A stretch of DNA of 22,154 bases from Treponema sp. (GCA_031258265.1 JAIRNB010000397.1:1-22154); one strand, 5' to 3'. Numbered from the stretch's first letter, positions 7,338 to 15,494 are shown. Made by a program: numbers and translations. Notes: generated from the sequence alone by a model not told the origin.

Positions 7338-7350
7338 GCGGCTTTGCCGC
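7338..7350. repeat. GC-rich triloop hairpin
   Basis: GCGGC (7338-7342), TTT, GCCGC (7346-7350) form a five-pair hairpin in the spacer before the ABC operon. A possible -35 box TTGACT follows at 7402-7407, but I could not find a good -10 at the right distance, so the promoter of the ABC operon is not settled. Confidence 0.4.
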
Positions 7351-7484
7351 GGCGCGGCGGTTTAATATACAAGCTATGCCTGCCGGGGTGTGGAGAATTT
7401 CTTGACTATTCTTTGGAATGATTGGAGAATATATTTATGCGGGAAATGTGCCCGTAAATAGATTCCATGGTAAGGAGAGTTTTT

Positions 7485-9194
7485 ATGAGGAAAATTGTTG
7501 CGTGTTTCCTTGTCGCGTTTATCGCGGGCGGCGTTCTTTTCGCCGGCGGTAGAAGGCAGCAGTCGGGAGGGGGAGGGCAGCCCACTTTATCACCTCCGGG
7601 ACTTACGGGAGATGCTTTAGCCTTTAGTAAATTTACCAAGCCGGTGGACGTTCATATCGGCATGAGCGTCAGTCCCATCGATACTACCCTTCCCCCCGGG
7701 GACAGCGCCCAGAATAACCAGTACACCCGGTATCTAAGAGATAATTACAACATCAACGTTATTGTGGACTGGACCGCCGCCGACGGGAACGATTTTAACC
7801 AAAAAGTTTCCCTCTGCATCGCCAGCGATACCCTCCCCGATGGCCTTAATGTCCGCTCCCAGTCCTACATGCTCAAGGCCGCCAAGTCGGAGATGCTCTA
7901 CGACATTACCGATCTGTTCCAGCAATACGCATCCTCCCAGGTAAGGGGGATCATAGATTCTACCAAGGGCCGGGCCATGCAGATGGTCTCCTACAACGGC
8001 AGGATGATCGCCCTTCCCAACATTACCGTTACCACCGACGGGGTTCATATCCTCAATGTCCAGAAACAGTGGCTTGATCAGTACAACCTGCCCGTCCCCA
8101 AGACCCTTGACGATATAGAACGGGCCGCCAGGGTTTTCAAGGAAAGAAAACCCGCGGGGGATCAGACCATTCCCATCGTCGGTCCGGATAAAAATACCAA
8201 GCTCTACTGCAATTTCATAGAATCCTCCAACCTGGGCAACGGCCTGGACCCGGTTTTCCAGGCCTACGACGTATATCCCGGATATTTTCTTGATAACGGA
8301 AACGGTACCGTTTCCTATGGGTCCCTTGATCCTAAAATGAAGGAACCCTTGCAGCGTCTTGCCCGCTGGTACAAAGAAGGGCTCCTGGACCCTGAGCTGG
8401 GGAGCCGCGATCAGTCCGGTGAGCCGGTGAACGCCAACCAGGCGGGGATGCGTTTTGGCCCCTGGTGGGCCCTGGGCTATGGGAATGGGGATTCTTTTAA
8501 GAACAACCCCAAGGCCAACTGGCAGGCCTACCCGGTCTATTCCGCCGACGGCAAGTGGAACGTCCACATGAAAGCCCCCGGTACCGAAGCCTGCCTTATC
8601 AGCAGGAAAGCTTCCGCCGACACGGCGGCGGCGATCATCATCATGTACAACGCCCTGGTCCGGGACGAGGCTACCTTTGATACTTCCGTGGCCATCGGCT
8701 GGTACCCCCTGCGCACCGTGGCGGCCGCGGCGGATGAGTGCGAGTACGAATACAAGGAACTTATCAAAGTCCTTAAGGGCGAAACCAAGCCGGAGGATTA
8801 CAACAACCCCATGTCCATCTACAAGCTCATGTACCACGACGCCCAGCTTATCAAAGGGGTTGTCCCCGGCTATACTCCTACCAGGGATCTCAATGTCGAC
8901 GACTTCAGCATGGCCAACGCGGGGGACTTTAACCGGTCATACGCCATTCTGATCGGCAACCGGCCCTATGCGGAATTCCCGACGGATAAGGAAGTGTACA
9001 GCGTCACCTATAGTATGACGGATCTTCTGGAACAGCGCTGGCCCAATCTCTGGAAAATGGAATCCGAAGTGATGTTGAAAATCATCACCGGCCAGGCCGA
9101 CATCAGCGCCTTTGATAAATTCGTTTCCGATTGGAAGGCCCAGGGAGGCCAGGGGGTCCTGGACGATCTGGCGGCCAACTATTTAAAAAAATAA
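7485..9194 (+). CDS. Extracellular sugar-binding protein of an ABC importer (LplA/YtcQ class)
   Basis: A 569-residue exported solute-binding protein, longer than ordinary sugar-binding proteins and typical of the LplA/YtcQ group that works with LplB and LplC permeases. It begins MRKIVACFLVAFIAGGVLFA, a clean signal peptide with likely cleavage after Ala20. No Cys follows, so it is probably free in the periplasm rather than lipidated. A Gly/Gln/Ser-rich linker comes next, then the two-lobed binding fold. The start is ATG 7485 with AGGAG seven bases upstream; the in-frame ATG at 7467 lies before that site and is rejected. The gene is first in an operon with two permeases. A 10-pair hairpin after its stop probably raises its expression over theirs. 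The ligand cannot be read from sequence; complex oligosaccharides are usual for the class. Confidence 0.9.
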   Translation: MRKIVACFLVAFIAGGVLFAGGRRQQSGGGGQPTLSPPGLTGDALAFSKFTKPVDVHIGMSVSPIDTTLPPGDSAQNNQYTRYLRDNYNINVIVDWTAADGNDFNQKVSLCIASDTLPDGLNVRSQSYMLKAAKSEMLYDITDLFQQYASSQVRGIIDSTKGRAMQMVSYNGRMIALPNITVTTDGVHILNVQKQWLDQYNLPVPKTLDDIERAARVFKERKPAGDQTIPIVGPDKNTKLYCNFIESSNLGNGLDPVFQAYDVYPGYFLDNGNGTVSYGSLDPKMKEPLQRLARWYKEGLLDPELGSRDQSGEPVNANQAGMRFGPWWALGYGNGDSFKNNPKANWQAYPVYSADGKWNVHMKAPGTEACLISRKASADTAAAIIIMYNALVRDEATFDTSVAIGWYPLRTVAAAADECEYEYKELIKVLKGETKPEDYNNPMSIYKLMYHDAQLIKGVVPGYTPTRDLNVDDFSMANAGDFNRSYAILIGNRPYAEFPTDKEVYSVTYSMTDLLEQRWPNLWKMESEVMLKIITGQADISAFDKFVSDWKAQGGQGVLDDLAANYLKK

Positions 9195-9204
9195 TATCCG
9201 CGGA

Positions 9205-9229
9205 GGGTCCGGGCGTGAAGCCCGGACCC
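9205..9229. repeat. Intercistronic 10-bp stem hairpin in the ABC operon
   Basis: GGGTCCGGGC (9205-9214) and GCCCGGACCC (9220-9229) pair perfectly around GTGAA. No T-run follows. Its place between the binding-protein and permease genes fits an mRNA-stabilising or partial-termination element that sets their ratio, as known in other ABC operons. Confidence 0.75.
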
Positions 9230-9246
9230 CGGGGAAAGGATAAATA

Positions 9247-10140
9247 ATGAAAAGGCGTACCGCGCTCCAGCTTCATTACTCGCTCATGATCCTGCCGGGT
9301 TTTCTGTGGCTGTTCCTCTTCAGCATTGTTCCCATGTACGGCATCGTCATGGCCTTTCAGGACTTTAACCCCAGCAGGGGCTTTTTCAGATCCCGGTGGA
9401 CCGGCCTGGAGAATTTTGAATACCTTTTCATGCTGGGGGATTCAAAACAGGTTATTGTCAACACCCTGGTCATAGCGGTGGGTAAGATGATCCTTAACCT
9501 CCTGGTCCCCCTGCTTTTTGCCCTGCTCCTCAACGAGATACGGATCCACGGCTATAAAAAATTTATTCAGACCATTGTCTACCTGCCCCATTTTATTTCC
9601 TGGGTTATCCTGGCCAGCGTGGTTCTTAATATTTTTGGCTACCGGGGGGTAATAAACAGTATCACCGCCTTTTTTGGTACAGATCCAAAAGTATGGATGA
9701 CCGATGCTTCTATTTTCCGGCAGTTGGTGATCGGGACGGAGGTGTGGAAGGAATTCGGCTACAACGCGGTAATCTTCCTGGCGGCCCTGACCGGTATTAA
9801 CCCCAACCTCTATGAGGCCGCCGCCATTGACGGCGCCGGACGGCTGCGTTCAACCTGGCATGTCACCCTGCCGGGGATCAGCAGTACCATTGTGGTCCTG
9901 GGGGTTCTGGGCCTGGGTAGCGTGCTGAACGCTGGTTTTGATCAGATCTACAATCTCTATAACCCCATGGTGTACTCCACCGGCGACATTATCGATACCT
10001 GGGTATACCGCATGGGACTCATCAACCTGCAATTTTCCCTGGCCACCGCCGCGGGGCTCTTAAAATCCGTGGTTAGTTTTGTTCTTATCGTCGGATCATG
10101 GATTATGGCGTATAAATTTGCCGATTACCGGGTCTTTTAG
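9247..10140 (+). CDS. ABC sugar importer permease, LplB/YteP class
   Basis: A 297-residue inner-membrane permease with about six hydrophobic helices, the first at roughly residues 12-34 (LMILPGFLWLFLFSIVPMYG). The cytoplasmic EAA loop that docks the ATPase is EAAAIDGAGRLRSTWHVTLP (190-209). It is one half of a heterodimeric channel with the next gene. AAAGGA lies before the ATG with a short gap. Spacing from the binding-protein stop is 52 bases, occupied by the hairpin, so the three genes form one operon. No ATPase gene is encoded here; members of this class commonly share a distant MsmK/MsmX-type ATPase. Confidence 0.93.
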   Translation: MKRRTALQLHYSLMILPGFLWLFLFSIVPMYGIVMAFQDFNPSRGFFRSRWTGLENFEYLFMLGDSKQVIVNTLVIAVGKMILNLLVPLLFALLLNEIRIHGYKKFIQTIVYLPHFISWVILASVVLNIFGYRGVINSITAFFGTDPKVWMTDASIFRQLVIGTEVWKEFGYNAVIFLAALTGINPNLYEAAAIDGAGRLRSTWHVTLPGISSTIVVLGVLGLGSVLNAGFDQIYNLYNPMVYSTGDIIDTWVYRMGLINLQFSLATAAGLLKSVVSFVLIVGSWIMAYKFADYRVF

Positions 10141-10149
10141 GGGGAAAAG

Positions 10150-11034
10150 GTGATTCAAACCAGAAATTTAAGCGAGCGGATATTTAATATCGCTAATATT
10201 TTTATCATGGGCCTCCTTGGTTTTTCCTGCCTTTACCCCCTCTGGTATGCCCTTTGCCTTTCCATCTCCGATAAGGCCGCCGCCAACTCGGGGCTGGTTA
10301 CCTTTTACCCCATCGGCTTTACCCTTATTTCCTATCAGGAAATCGTAAAGGATCTTATGTTTTTCAATTCTTTTTGGATTTCCATTCAGAGAACCGCCCT
10401 GGGAACCCTGGTAACCCTGGCCGCCCTTATTACCATGGCCTATCCCCTTTCCAAACACCGGCGGGAGTTCCGGCCCCGGGACGCCCTTATGTGGGTAGTG
10501 ATCTTTTGTATGCTCTTTAATGGCGGGACCATCCCCTGGTATATCACGGTGAAGAACTACGGCCTTATCGATTCGATCTGGGCCCTGGTGCTGGGGGGAA
10601 GCCTCCCGGTTTTTAACCTGATCCTCATGATGAATTTTTTCCGGGGTATCCCCCGGGACCTGGAGGAGGCGGCCTTTGTGGACGGCGCCGGACCCTGGCG
10701 GATCCTCTTTACGATTGTGGTCCCCTGTTCAATTCCGGTTATCGCCACGATAGTACTCTTTACCGGGGTGTACCACTGGAACGAATTTTTCCAGGGCCTG
10801 GTGCTTACCACCAACGAAAGCCGCTATCCCCTGCAAACCTACATTCAGCAGCTTGTGGTCAATATCCAGGCTTCCACCCTCTCCAAAGACATGATCGAAA
10901 ATCTTTTCAAACTTTCCAATAAGTCCCTGAACGCCGCCAAAGTCTTCATCGCCATGATACCAATGCTGGTGGTCTACCCCTTCCTGCAGCGTTACTTTAT
11001 TTCCGGCATCATGCTGGGGGCGGTAAAAGAGTAG
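10150..11034 (+). CDS. ABC sugar importer permease, LplC/YtcP class
   Basis: A 294-residue membrane protein with about six hydrophobic segments and the EAA loop EEAAFVDGAGPWRILFTIVV (172-191). It pairs with the preceding permease. It starts at GTG 10150, nine bases after the previous stop, with GGGG (10141-10144) as ribosome binding site. That spacing indicates co-translation. The gene ends 15 bases from the convergent membrane-protein gene, with no room for a conventional terminator, so the two transcripts may overlap. Confidence 0.93.
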   Translation: MIQTRNLSERIFNIANIFIMGLLGFSCLYPLWYALCLSISDKAAANSGLVTFYPIGFTLISYQEIVKDLMFFNSFWISIQRTALGTLVTLAALITMAYPLSKHRREFRPRDALMWVVIFCMLFNGGTIPWYITVKNYGLIDSIWALVLGGSLPVFNLILMMNFFRGIPRDLEEAAFVDGAGPWRILFTIVVPCSIPVIATIVLFTGVYHWNEFFQGLVLTTNESRYPLQTYIQQLVVNIQASTLSKDMIENLFKLSNKSLNAAKVFIAMIPMLVVYPFLQRYFISGIMLGAVKE

Positions 11035-11049
11035 GATCGGATTGTACGC

Positions 11050-12567
11050 CTATTCGCTGTCAAAGATCACCTTGCCGATGCCGGAGTCTCCGGGATTTAC
11101 CACCGCCCGGCTTGCGGCCAGGGCCCCCCTCTCCCGTTCCAGTTCATTAAAGTTGTAGACCGTTCCCCTCTCGTCCACTTCCACATCGGGCTGGGAATAG
11201 GAACCCATTTCCACAATGATCTTTTCCCGTTCCGCCTCGGCGGCTTTGGGGTTGTATTCCGGCGCGGGATTAGCGAAATCCGCCGTCCTGATACCCCGGA
11301 TCTTTTCCCAGATTACCCGGAAACCGGCTTTCCGTAGATTCCGTTTTTTTATCTTCTGGTTTTTGGCCCCCAGGCGGATAAAACGCAGGGCGGGGATAAG
11401 CCAAAAGAAAAATGAAAAGAGGAGGGGGACAAGGCCCAGGCCCACCAGCATAAAGGGCTGGGGATTTTCAAGGAAATGGGAGGCCAGGAAATAGGCGGTA
11501 CCATAGATCCGGGGACTTGCCTGGAGCTGTTCGGTGGTCCTGATGATCCCGGTATTGAAGGCCTGGTAGAGAAAGTACGTTCCAAAGAGAAGGTTCACCG
11601 AATTGATGATCCCAAACCAGGTGTTCATAGTTTTACTGTTGGCGGAAAAAGCCCGCAGTCGCCGGGGAGGCCCCCAGCCTTGCGGGGAAGGGCCAGGCTG
11701 CCGGGAACCTGCCTCCAGAACAAGACGGTCCTCCTTGTCCGCCCGGAGGAGGATGTCCTGGAAACGGTAAACAATGGCGCCCTCCTCCGTGGCCTCCGGG
11801 TAACCGCCGAATTCGGCGCAGAAGGCCAGGATTCCCCCCTCCGCTTCCCGGGGCGGAAGGCCGGTAAGGGCCATATACTCCGGCAGCCCAATAAGGCCCC
11901 GGTTTGCACAGAGGTATGCGATAATGGCCTTCTTGTCCGCTTCATCGGCCCCGCTGTTGGGATCTTTTTCGCCGAACACGAAGGAGAAGACCGCCCGGTG
12001 CAGGGGTTGTCCCGGCGCTTTCCCCCGGCGGCTGTAGGAAGACCGGTAGGAACCTTCCATGGACCGGGTAAGTTCCGAATAGAACCAGAGCCGGATGATC
12101 AGGTCAAAAATATGGGCGGCCAAAAAAAAGCTTCCCCCGGAGTTGTTCCGGGAACGGTTGTTGGAACTGGAGGAACCCCCCGCCGCCGAAAGGGTAAGGG
12201 CCGCCAGGGCGATGAGCATAAAAATAGCAAAGTAGCCCAGGAGCATCACCAGAATCCACGCCTTAAAGAGCCAGGAGAGGAAGACAGCCCCGGCCTTGAG
12301 GAATTTGCCGGTAAAGCGGCGGAAACGGGCTCCCAAACCCGTGTAACGGCTGGTAAAGCCCCGGGGGAAATCGTAGAGGATCTCCGAAGATTCCGTTACC
12401 CGCAGCCTTCCCCGGAACTCATCCGCCGCCCGGCTTAAAAGTTCCCGGGCCCTGGGAAGGGGCAGAGCGGCGGCGGCGGCCAGATCCGCCGCTGTCAAGC
12501 CCCGGCGGTGCCGTTTTAGGACTTCAAGGGTCTTGGCGTAGGCGGCCCGGTCTTTTACGAGGCTCAT
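11050..12567 (-). CDS. Membrane protein with three winged-helix-like segments
   Basis: A 505-residue protein I cannot place in a named family. An N-terminal segment (10-67) reads like a small winged helix and ends in ILYDFP. A second soluble segment (about 215-285) ends in IVYRFQDIL, and the C-terminal segment ends in TVYNFNELE. The shared pattern (acidic turn, small residue, V/L-Y-x-F) suggests three copies of one fold. Hydrophobic helices lie near residues 90-130, 147-165, 320-345 and 378-405. A Ser/Asn-rich linker, GGSSSSNNRSRNNSGG, follows the first pair. Its ATG overlaps the stop of the Rrf2 gene by four bases (ATGA), so translation is coupled. A sensory or scaffolding role linked to the Fe-S-type regulator is plausible but is inference. 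Confidence 0.75.
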   Translation of the reverse strand: MSLVKDRAAYAKTLEVLKRHRRGLTAADLAAAAALPLPRARELLSRAADEFRGRLRVTESSEILYDFPRGFTSRYTGLGARFRRFTGKFLKAGAVFLSWLFKAWILVMLLGYFAIFMLIALAALTLSAAGGSSSSNNRSRNNSGGSFFLAAHIFDLIIRLWFYSELTRSMEGSYRSSYSRRGKAPGQPLHRAVFSFVFGEKDPNSGADEADKKAIIAYLCANRGLIGLPEYMALTGLPPREAEGGILAFCAEFGGYPEATEEGAIVYRFQDILLRADKEDRLVLEAGSRQPGPSPQGWGPPRRLRAFSANSKTMNTWFGIINSVNLLFGTYFLYQAFNTGIIRTTEQLQASPRIYGTAYFLASHFLENPQPFMLVGLGLVPLLFSFFFWLIPALRFIRLGAKNQKIKKRNLRKAGFRVIWEKIRGIRTADFANPAPEYNPKAAEAEREKIIVEMGSYSQPDVEVDERGTVYNFNELERERGALAASRAVVNPGDSGIGKVIFDSE

Positions 12568-12977
12568 GAGGGGTTGTTTTGCAAAATCGAATCCAAGGTA
12601 AGGCTTTCCAGGTAGTTATTCATAAGCCTGTTTAGATCCACCCAGACCCGGTGGCTGGGGCAGCAGTAGGTCCGGTTACAGGTATCGACGTGTTTATCAC
12701 AGGGCACGTCCCCCAGTTTTTCCCCCGCCGCCAGTAGAATGTCCCGGGCGGTCAGGGCTTCCGGGGAGCGGGTAAAGAAAAAGCCCCCGCCGGGCCCCCG
12801 GACCGCCCCCACGATTCCCGCCTTCCGCAGTTTATAAAAGATCTGTTCCAGGAATATGGGGGAAATATCCTCATATTCGGAGAGGTCTCCAACCGAAACC
12901 GGAACTCCCCCCTTTCCCAGGACCGTAAGGGCCAGGGTTGCCCGGAGCGCATAACGGCCCCGCGTGGTAATCCTCAT
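12564..12977 (-). CDS. Rrf2/IscR-family transcriptional regulator
   Basis: A 137-residue cytoplasmic DNA-binding protein. It starts MRITTRGRYALRATLAL, the standard Rrf2 opening, followed by the winged helix with DLSEYEDISPIFLEQIFYKL (31-50) and the wing VRGPGGGFFF. Cysteines are C93, C100, C105 and C106 with H109. C100-x5-C106-x2-H109 reproduces the IscR spacing for C98, C104 and H107; C93 is one residue further away than the first IscR ligand. A [2Fe-2S] or similar redox sensor is therefore likely. ATG 12977 is preceded by GGGGAGGA; an upstream in-frame TTG is not needed. A 20-bp palindrome at 13023-13042 is a candidate operator for autoregulation. It is the first gene of a unit with the coupled membrane protein. 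Confidence 0.92.
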   Translation of the reverse strand: MRITTRGRYALRATLALTVLGKGGVPVSVGDLSEYEDISPIFLEQIFYKLRKAGIVGAVRGPGGGFFFTRSPEALTARDILLAAGEKLGDVPCDKHVDTCNRTYCCPSHRVWVDLNRLMNNYLESLTLDSILQNNPS

Positions 12978-13022
12978 GTAAAAAAATCCTCCCCTGCCCA
13001 ACGAACTGATTTTGTGTCCAAA

Positions 13023-13042
13023 ATCTTGGAACTATCCAAGAT
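13023..13042. promoter_or_regulatory. Candidate Rrf2 operator (8-4-8 palindrome)
   Basis: ATCTTGGA-ACTA-TCCAAGAT is a perfect eight-base inverted repeat with a four-base centre, about 45 bases before the Rrf2 start codon. On the minus strand TAGTAT (complement of 13045-13050) could serve as -10, placing the palindrome at the transcription start where a repressor would block it. The -35 box is poor. Rrf2 regulators often repress their own genes. Confidence 0.5.
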
Positions 13043-13117
13043 GATACTATTTTTGACTAAAAAATAAAAGTATTCCCCGCGCCGGTGACTGACACCGGTG
13101 TACAGCGGTCCCCCGGA

Positions 13118-13243
13118 GGGGGGGTAGCGGAAGCCACCGCAGGGCGAAGCCCGAGGAGGCTGGAGCGAGGGCGGGGCAGCGTCAAAGTATGTCCTACATG
13201 GGCGGCGCTTATGCCTCCGGCTTTTGGACCCCTGTGCCCCCCC
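13118..13243 (+). repeat. Dispersed ~126-bp intergenic repeat, copy 2
   Basis: This is the second copy of the repeat at 7183-7309, in opposite orientation. The inner hairpin here is GGGC-GAA-GCCC (13142-13152), whereas copy 1 has GCCC-GAA-GGGC. Two base pairs are swapped while pairing is kept. The enclosing stem GCCACC/GGAGGC has one mismatch here. The copy occupies the spacer between the Rrf2 unit and the phosphoribosyltransferase promoter. I see no gene in it. Confidence 0.85.
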
Positions 13244-13274
13244 TCCTTACTTAACCGGAATATAAAAGCCTTAC

Positions 13275-13311
13275 TTGCCACAGGGCGCGGCGGAAAATAT
13301 ACTGATTCTTA
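13275..13311 (+). promoter_or_regulatory. Sigma70-type promoter giving an apparently leaderless mRNA
   Basis: TTGCCA (13275-13280) matches TTGACA at five of six bases. A 17-base spacer follows, then TATACT (13298-13303), five of six to TATAAT. The start codon ATG begins eight bases after the -10 box, where transcription would be expected to begin. No Shine-Dalgarno sequence is present. Together these predict a transcript starting at or next to the A of the ATG. Confidence 0.7.
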
Positions 13312-14385
13312 ATGAATACGGTGGTGCTGAAGGCCGAGGACCTGGACGGGTACCTTACGGCGGAGGATAAGAACCGGCTGGCCCGGATGGATACGGTTTA
13401 TCAGGATCTTATGAGGCTTTTCGGGGAGCTGGCCCACGCCAACCGGGTGGAAACCAGGCGTCATGCGGAGGAGGGGCTTATATCCCGTTACAACGACATG
13501 GGGAATCTGATGCAGGAGATCTGCGCCGAGGAGGCCGGGCTTCATGTTTATTCATTCCAGACTCCCCATGAAAGCCACGCGGAAGCTTCCCGCCTTATCG
13601 CCAAGCTTAGGGATGTGAGGACGGAGAATCAGGAATTTGTGTATTATATACAGCGGGCCTACGAGATGCTTTTTAAGCTTGCCTACGGCGGCAGGGCGGG
13701 GAGCGATAAAAACTACCTGATTGTCAAAACCCCGGTGACTGTTCCGGTGGATAATTACGCGGTCCATAAGATTACCAATATCGACGGCTTTATCGAAAAT
13801 ACCGTGATGTGCGTCATGCTCCGGGGGGCTTTGCTGCCTTCCATGATCATGAGTAAGGAGATACAGGAGTATTCATCCCATGGTTACGTGACTCCCTTCG
13901 CCCTGTTCCGCATTAAGCGGGATGAGCGGAAACAGGAAAACGACATGGAGTATATCCTGGATTTGGAAAAATCTTTTTTTAACCTGAGCGATCTGGACGG
14001 GAAGGATCTGGTTTTTGCGGACCCGATGAACGCCACCGGGGGAAGCCTGGTGACGGTTCTTAAGTACCTTCTGGCCGAGGGGATTAAGCCGAAGTCCATT
14101 CGTTTTTTCAACGTTATCGCCGCCCTTAAAGGGGCGCTGCGGGTTGTCCGGGCCCTGGATAACTGCGAGGTTTACACCCTCTGGATGGACCCGGTGCTTA
14201 ACAAATCCGCCTATATTATGCCCGGTCTGGGGGACGCGGGGGACCGGATCAACGGCATAGACGCTGAGAATCCCCGGAATATTATCCAGCTTGTCGCCGA
14301 TTACGGGGACAATATCGCCCGGCTTTACCGGGCCCAACTGCGTAAAATCGAGGATACCGTGCTTTCCCGCGGGGCCGCCAAATGA
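13312..14385 (+). CDS. Uracil phosphoribosyltransferase-like protein with N-terminal extension
   Basis: A 357-residue protein. From about residue 80 it follows the uracil phosphoribosyltransferase pattern: TPHESHAEASRLIAKLRD for the N-terminal helix, the PRPP-binding loop FADPMNATGGS (235-245), and the uracil-binding end YIMPGLGDAGDRINGID. The usual enzyme is about 210 residues and makes UMP from uracil and PRPP. Here roughly 80 residues are added in front, helical and charged, without a family I recognise. An insert lies after FALFRIKR (about 199-225). PMN replaces the usual PML in the PRPP loop. It could be a true salvage enzyme or a regulatory relative. It has a strong promoter and no ribosome binding site. 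Its stop overlaps the next start by four bases. Confidence 0.82.
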   Translation: MNTVVLKAEDLDGYLTAEDKNRLARMDTVYQDLMRLFGELAHANRVETRRHAEEGLISRYNDMGNLMQEICAEEAGLHVYSFQTPHESHAEASRLIAKLRDVRTENQEFVYYIQRAYEMLFKLAYGGRAGSDKNYLIVKTPVTVPVDNYAVHKITNIDGFIENTVMCVMLRGALLPSMIMSKEIQEYSSHGYVTPFALFRIKRDERKQENDMEYILDLEKSFFNLSDLDGKDLVFADPMNATGGSLVTVLKYLLAEGIKPKSIRFFNVIAALKGALRVVRALDNCEVYTLWMDPVLNKSAYIMPGLGDAGDRINGIDAENPRNIIQLVADYGDNIARLYRAQLRKIEDTVLSRGAAK

Positions 14386-15389
14386 AGCTAAGGCCGGGGG
14401 GGAGGATTCGGCGGGTTCCCTCTTGTATTTTTTTGCCGTGCCGCGCGCTGTTTTTCTGCTGGATAGTAGTCCTGTGCTTCCAAATTTCCTGCCGGAGCTT
14501 TGGGGTTTCGGCGGAGGAATACTATTCTATCGGCATGGCCTATTTTGAGCTGGGAAAATATGCGGAAGCGGAATTATGGCTGTCCAGGGCGGAGGCGGCG
14601 GACAAGACTAAAATCGCCAGTGAATACAATCTGGGGCGTATCGCCTTTGAGACCGGCCGCTATGAAGAGGCGGCCCGGCATTTTGAAAAGGTGCTGGCCC
14701 GGGACGGCAGTAATGTGATGGCCCTGCGGGCCCTGGCTTATACCCGGATCAAAACCGGTGAAATTGACAAGGCCGAAGCCCTCTACGCCAGGGTCCTGGC
14801 CCTGGTGCCGGATAGTCTGGATGACGGTTACAACCATGCCCTGGTGCTTGTCGCCATGGAAAAATACGAGGAGGCGGAGAAACTTCTCTCTTCAAATTCC
14901 CTTATCCTGGATGAAAACAGGGACATGCTCCTCCTCCTGGCCCGGACTCAACGAGCCCTGGGAAAGGTGGAGGCCGCGGACACCTATGACCGCTGGCTGA
15001 AGGAGGGGGACGACGCCCTTGTCCGCTATGAATACGCCAAGATTCTGGAGGAGGCGGAACTCTACGCCAAAGCCCTGGAAGAATACCAGGCGGTCCTGGT
15101 GAATCTCCCCGGCGACAGTGTAAACCCCGCCAAGGCCGATGTCCGCTTTGAACTGGCCCGGATTTTTTTAATTGCCGATACTGAAAACCCCCAGGGGATG
15201 GCCGAACTGAGGACCGCCCTGGAGGAGGGTTTTGAGGACCGGGAGGCCCTGGAAGCCCTGGCGGCGGATGAGCGTATTTCCGAGGCGGGGCGGGAGGAAA
15301 TTCAGGAACTTATCCGGGATAGAGCCGGGAATACACCGGAGGAAACATCCGGGGATACACCTGAGGATGTATCCGAGGATACACCGTAA
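14382..15389 (+). CDS. Exported tetratricopeptide-repeat protein
   Basis: A 335-residue protein with a long basic N-terminus and hydrophobic stretch (about 20-40) ending FQISC...FGVSA. It is either cleaved after VSA or lipidated at a relaxed lipobox Cys; spirochaetes tolerate both. TPR helices follow from about residue 45: YYSIGMAYFELGKYAEAELW, then YNLGRIAFETGRYEEAARHF and further pairs to about residue 285. TPR arrays bind protein partners, so an envelope scaffold role is likely. The ATG overlaps the previous stop (ATGA), so it is co-translated with the phosphoribosyltransferase. The C-terminus is a tandem octapeptide, GNTPEETS, GDTPEDVS, then EDTP, encoded by 24-base repeats (15327-15386). 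That tail is acidic and probably unstructured. Confidence 0.8.
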   Translation: MKLRPGGRIRRVPSCIFLPCRALFFCWIVVLCFQISCRSFGVSAEEYYSIGMAYFELGKYAEAELWLSRAEAADKTKIASEYNLGRIAFETGRYEEAARHFEKVLARDGSNVMALRALAYTRIKTGEIDKAEALYARVLALVPDSLDDGYNHALVLVAMEKYEEAEKLLSSNSLILDENRDMLLLLARTQRALGKVEAADTYDRWLKEGDDALVRYEYAKILEEAELYAKALEEYQAVLVNLPGDSVNPAKADVRFELARIFLIADTENPQGMAELRTALEEGFEDREALEALAADERISEAGREEIQELIRDRAGNTPEETSGDTPEDVSEDTP

Positions 15390-15481
15390 AACCCGGCGAA
15401 ATTGCAAAAAAAGATACACGGGGAAGTAAAGTCGCATGGCCAGGTGGCGTTGGTCTCTGTCCACGGTTTACCGCTTTGATG

Positions 15482-15494
15482 TACAATACCGTCA
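15482..15494 (+). promoter_or_regulatory. Possible leaderless -10 element before the DUF503 gene
   Basis: TACAAT (15482-15487) lies seven bases before the ATG at 15495, and no Shine-Dalgarno sequence precedes that ATG. The geometry resembles the promoter at 13275-13311. No good -35 box is present at 16-18 bases upstream, so this is weaker evidence. Confidence 0.35.

Noticed and set aside
7734..8837. Open frame of 367 codons on the minus strand
   Set aside because: It is antisense to the clear sugar-binding protein gene, has no domain pattern and no ribosome binding site, and reflects the GC-rich codon bias.
11476..12438. Open frame of 320 codons on the plus strand
   Set aside because: It is antisense to the membrane protein with hydrophobic helices and ATGA coupling; its content is Gly/Pro/Arg-rich without motifs.
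7183..13243. Composite transposon bounded by the two inverted repeat copies
   Set aside because: The 5.8 kb between them holds ordinary housekeeping and transport genes with no transposase, and both copies lie in spacers, as expected of a dispersed repeat.
13057..13312. Short frames on both strands between the Rrf2 and phosphoribosyltransferase genes
   Set aside because: They arise from repeat copy 2; the same peptide fragments (such as GRGSVK) come from copy 1, so similarity is at DNA level.
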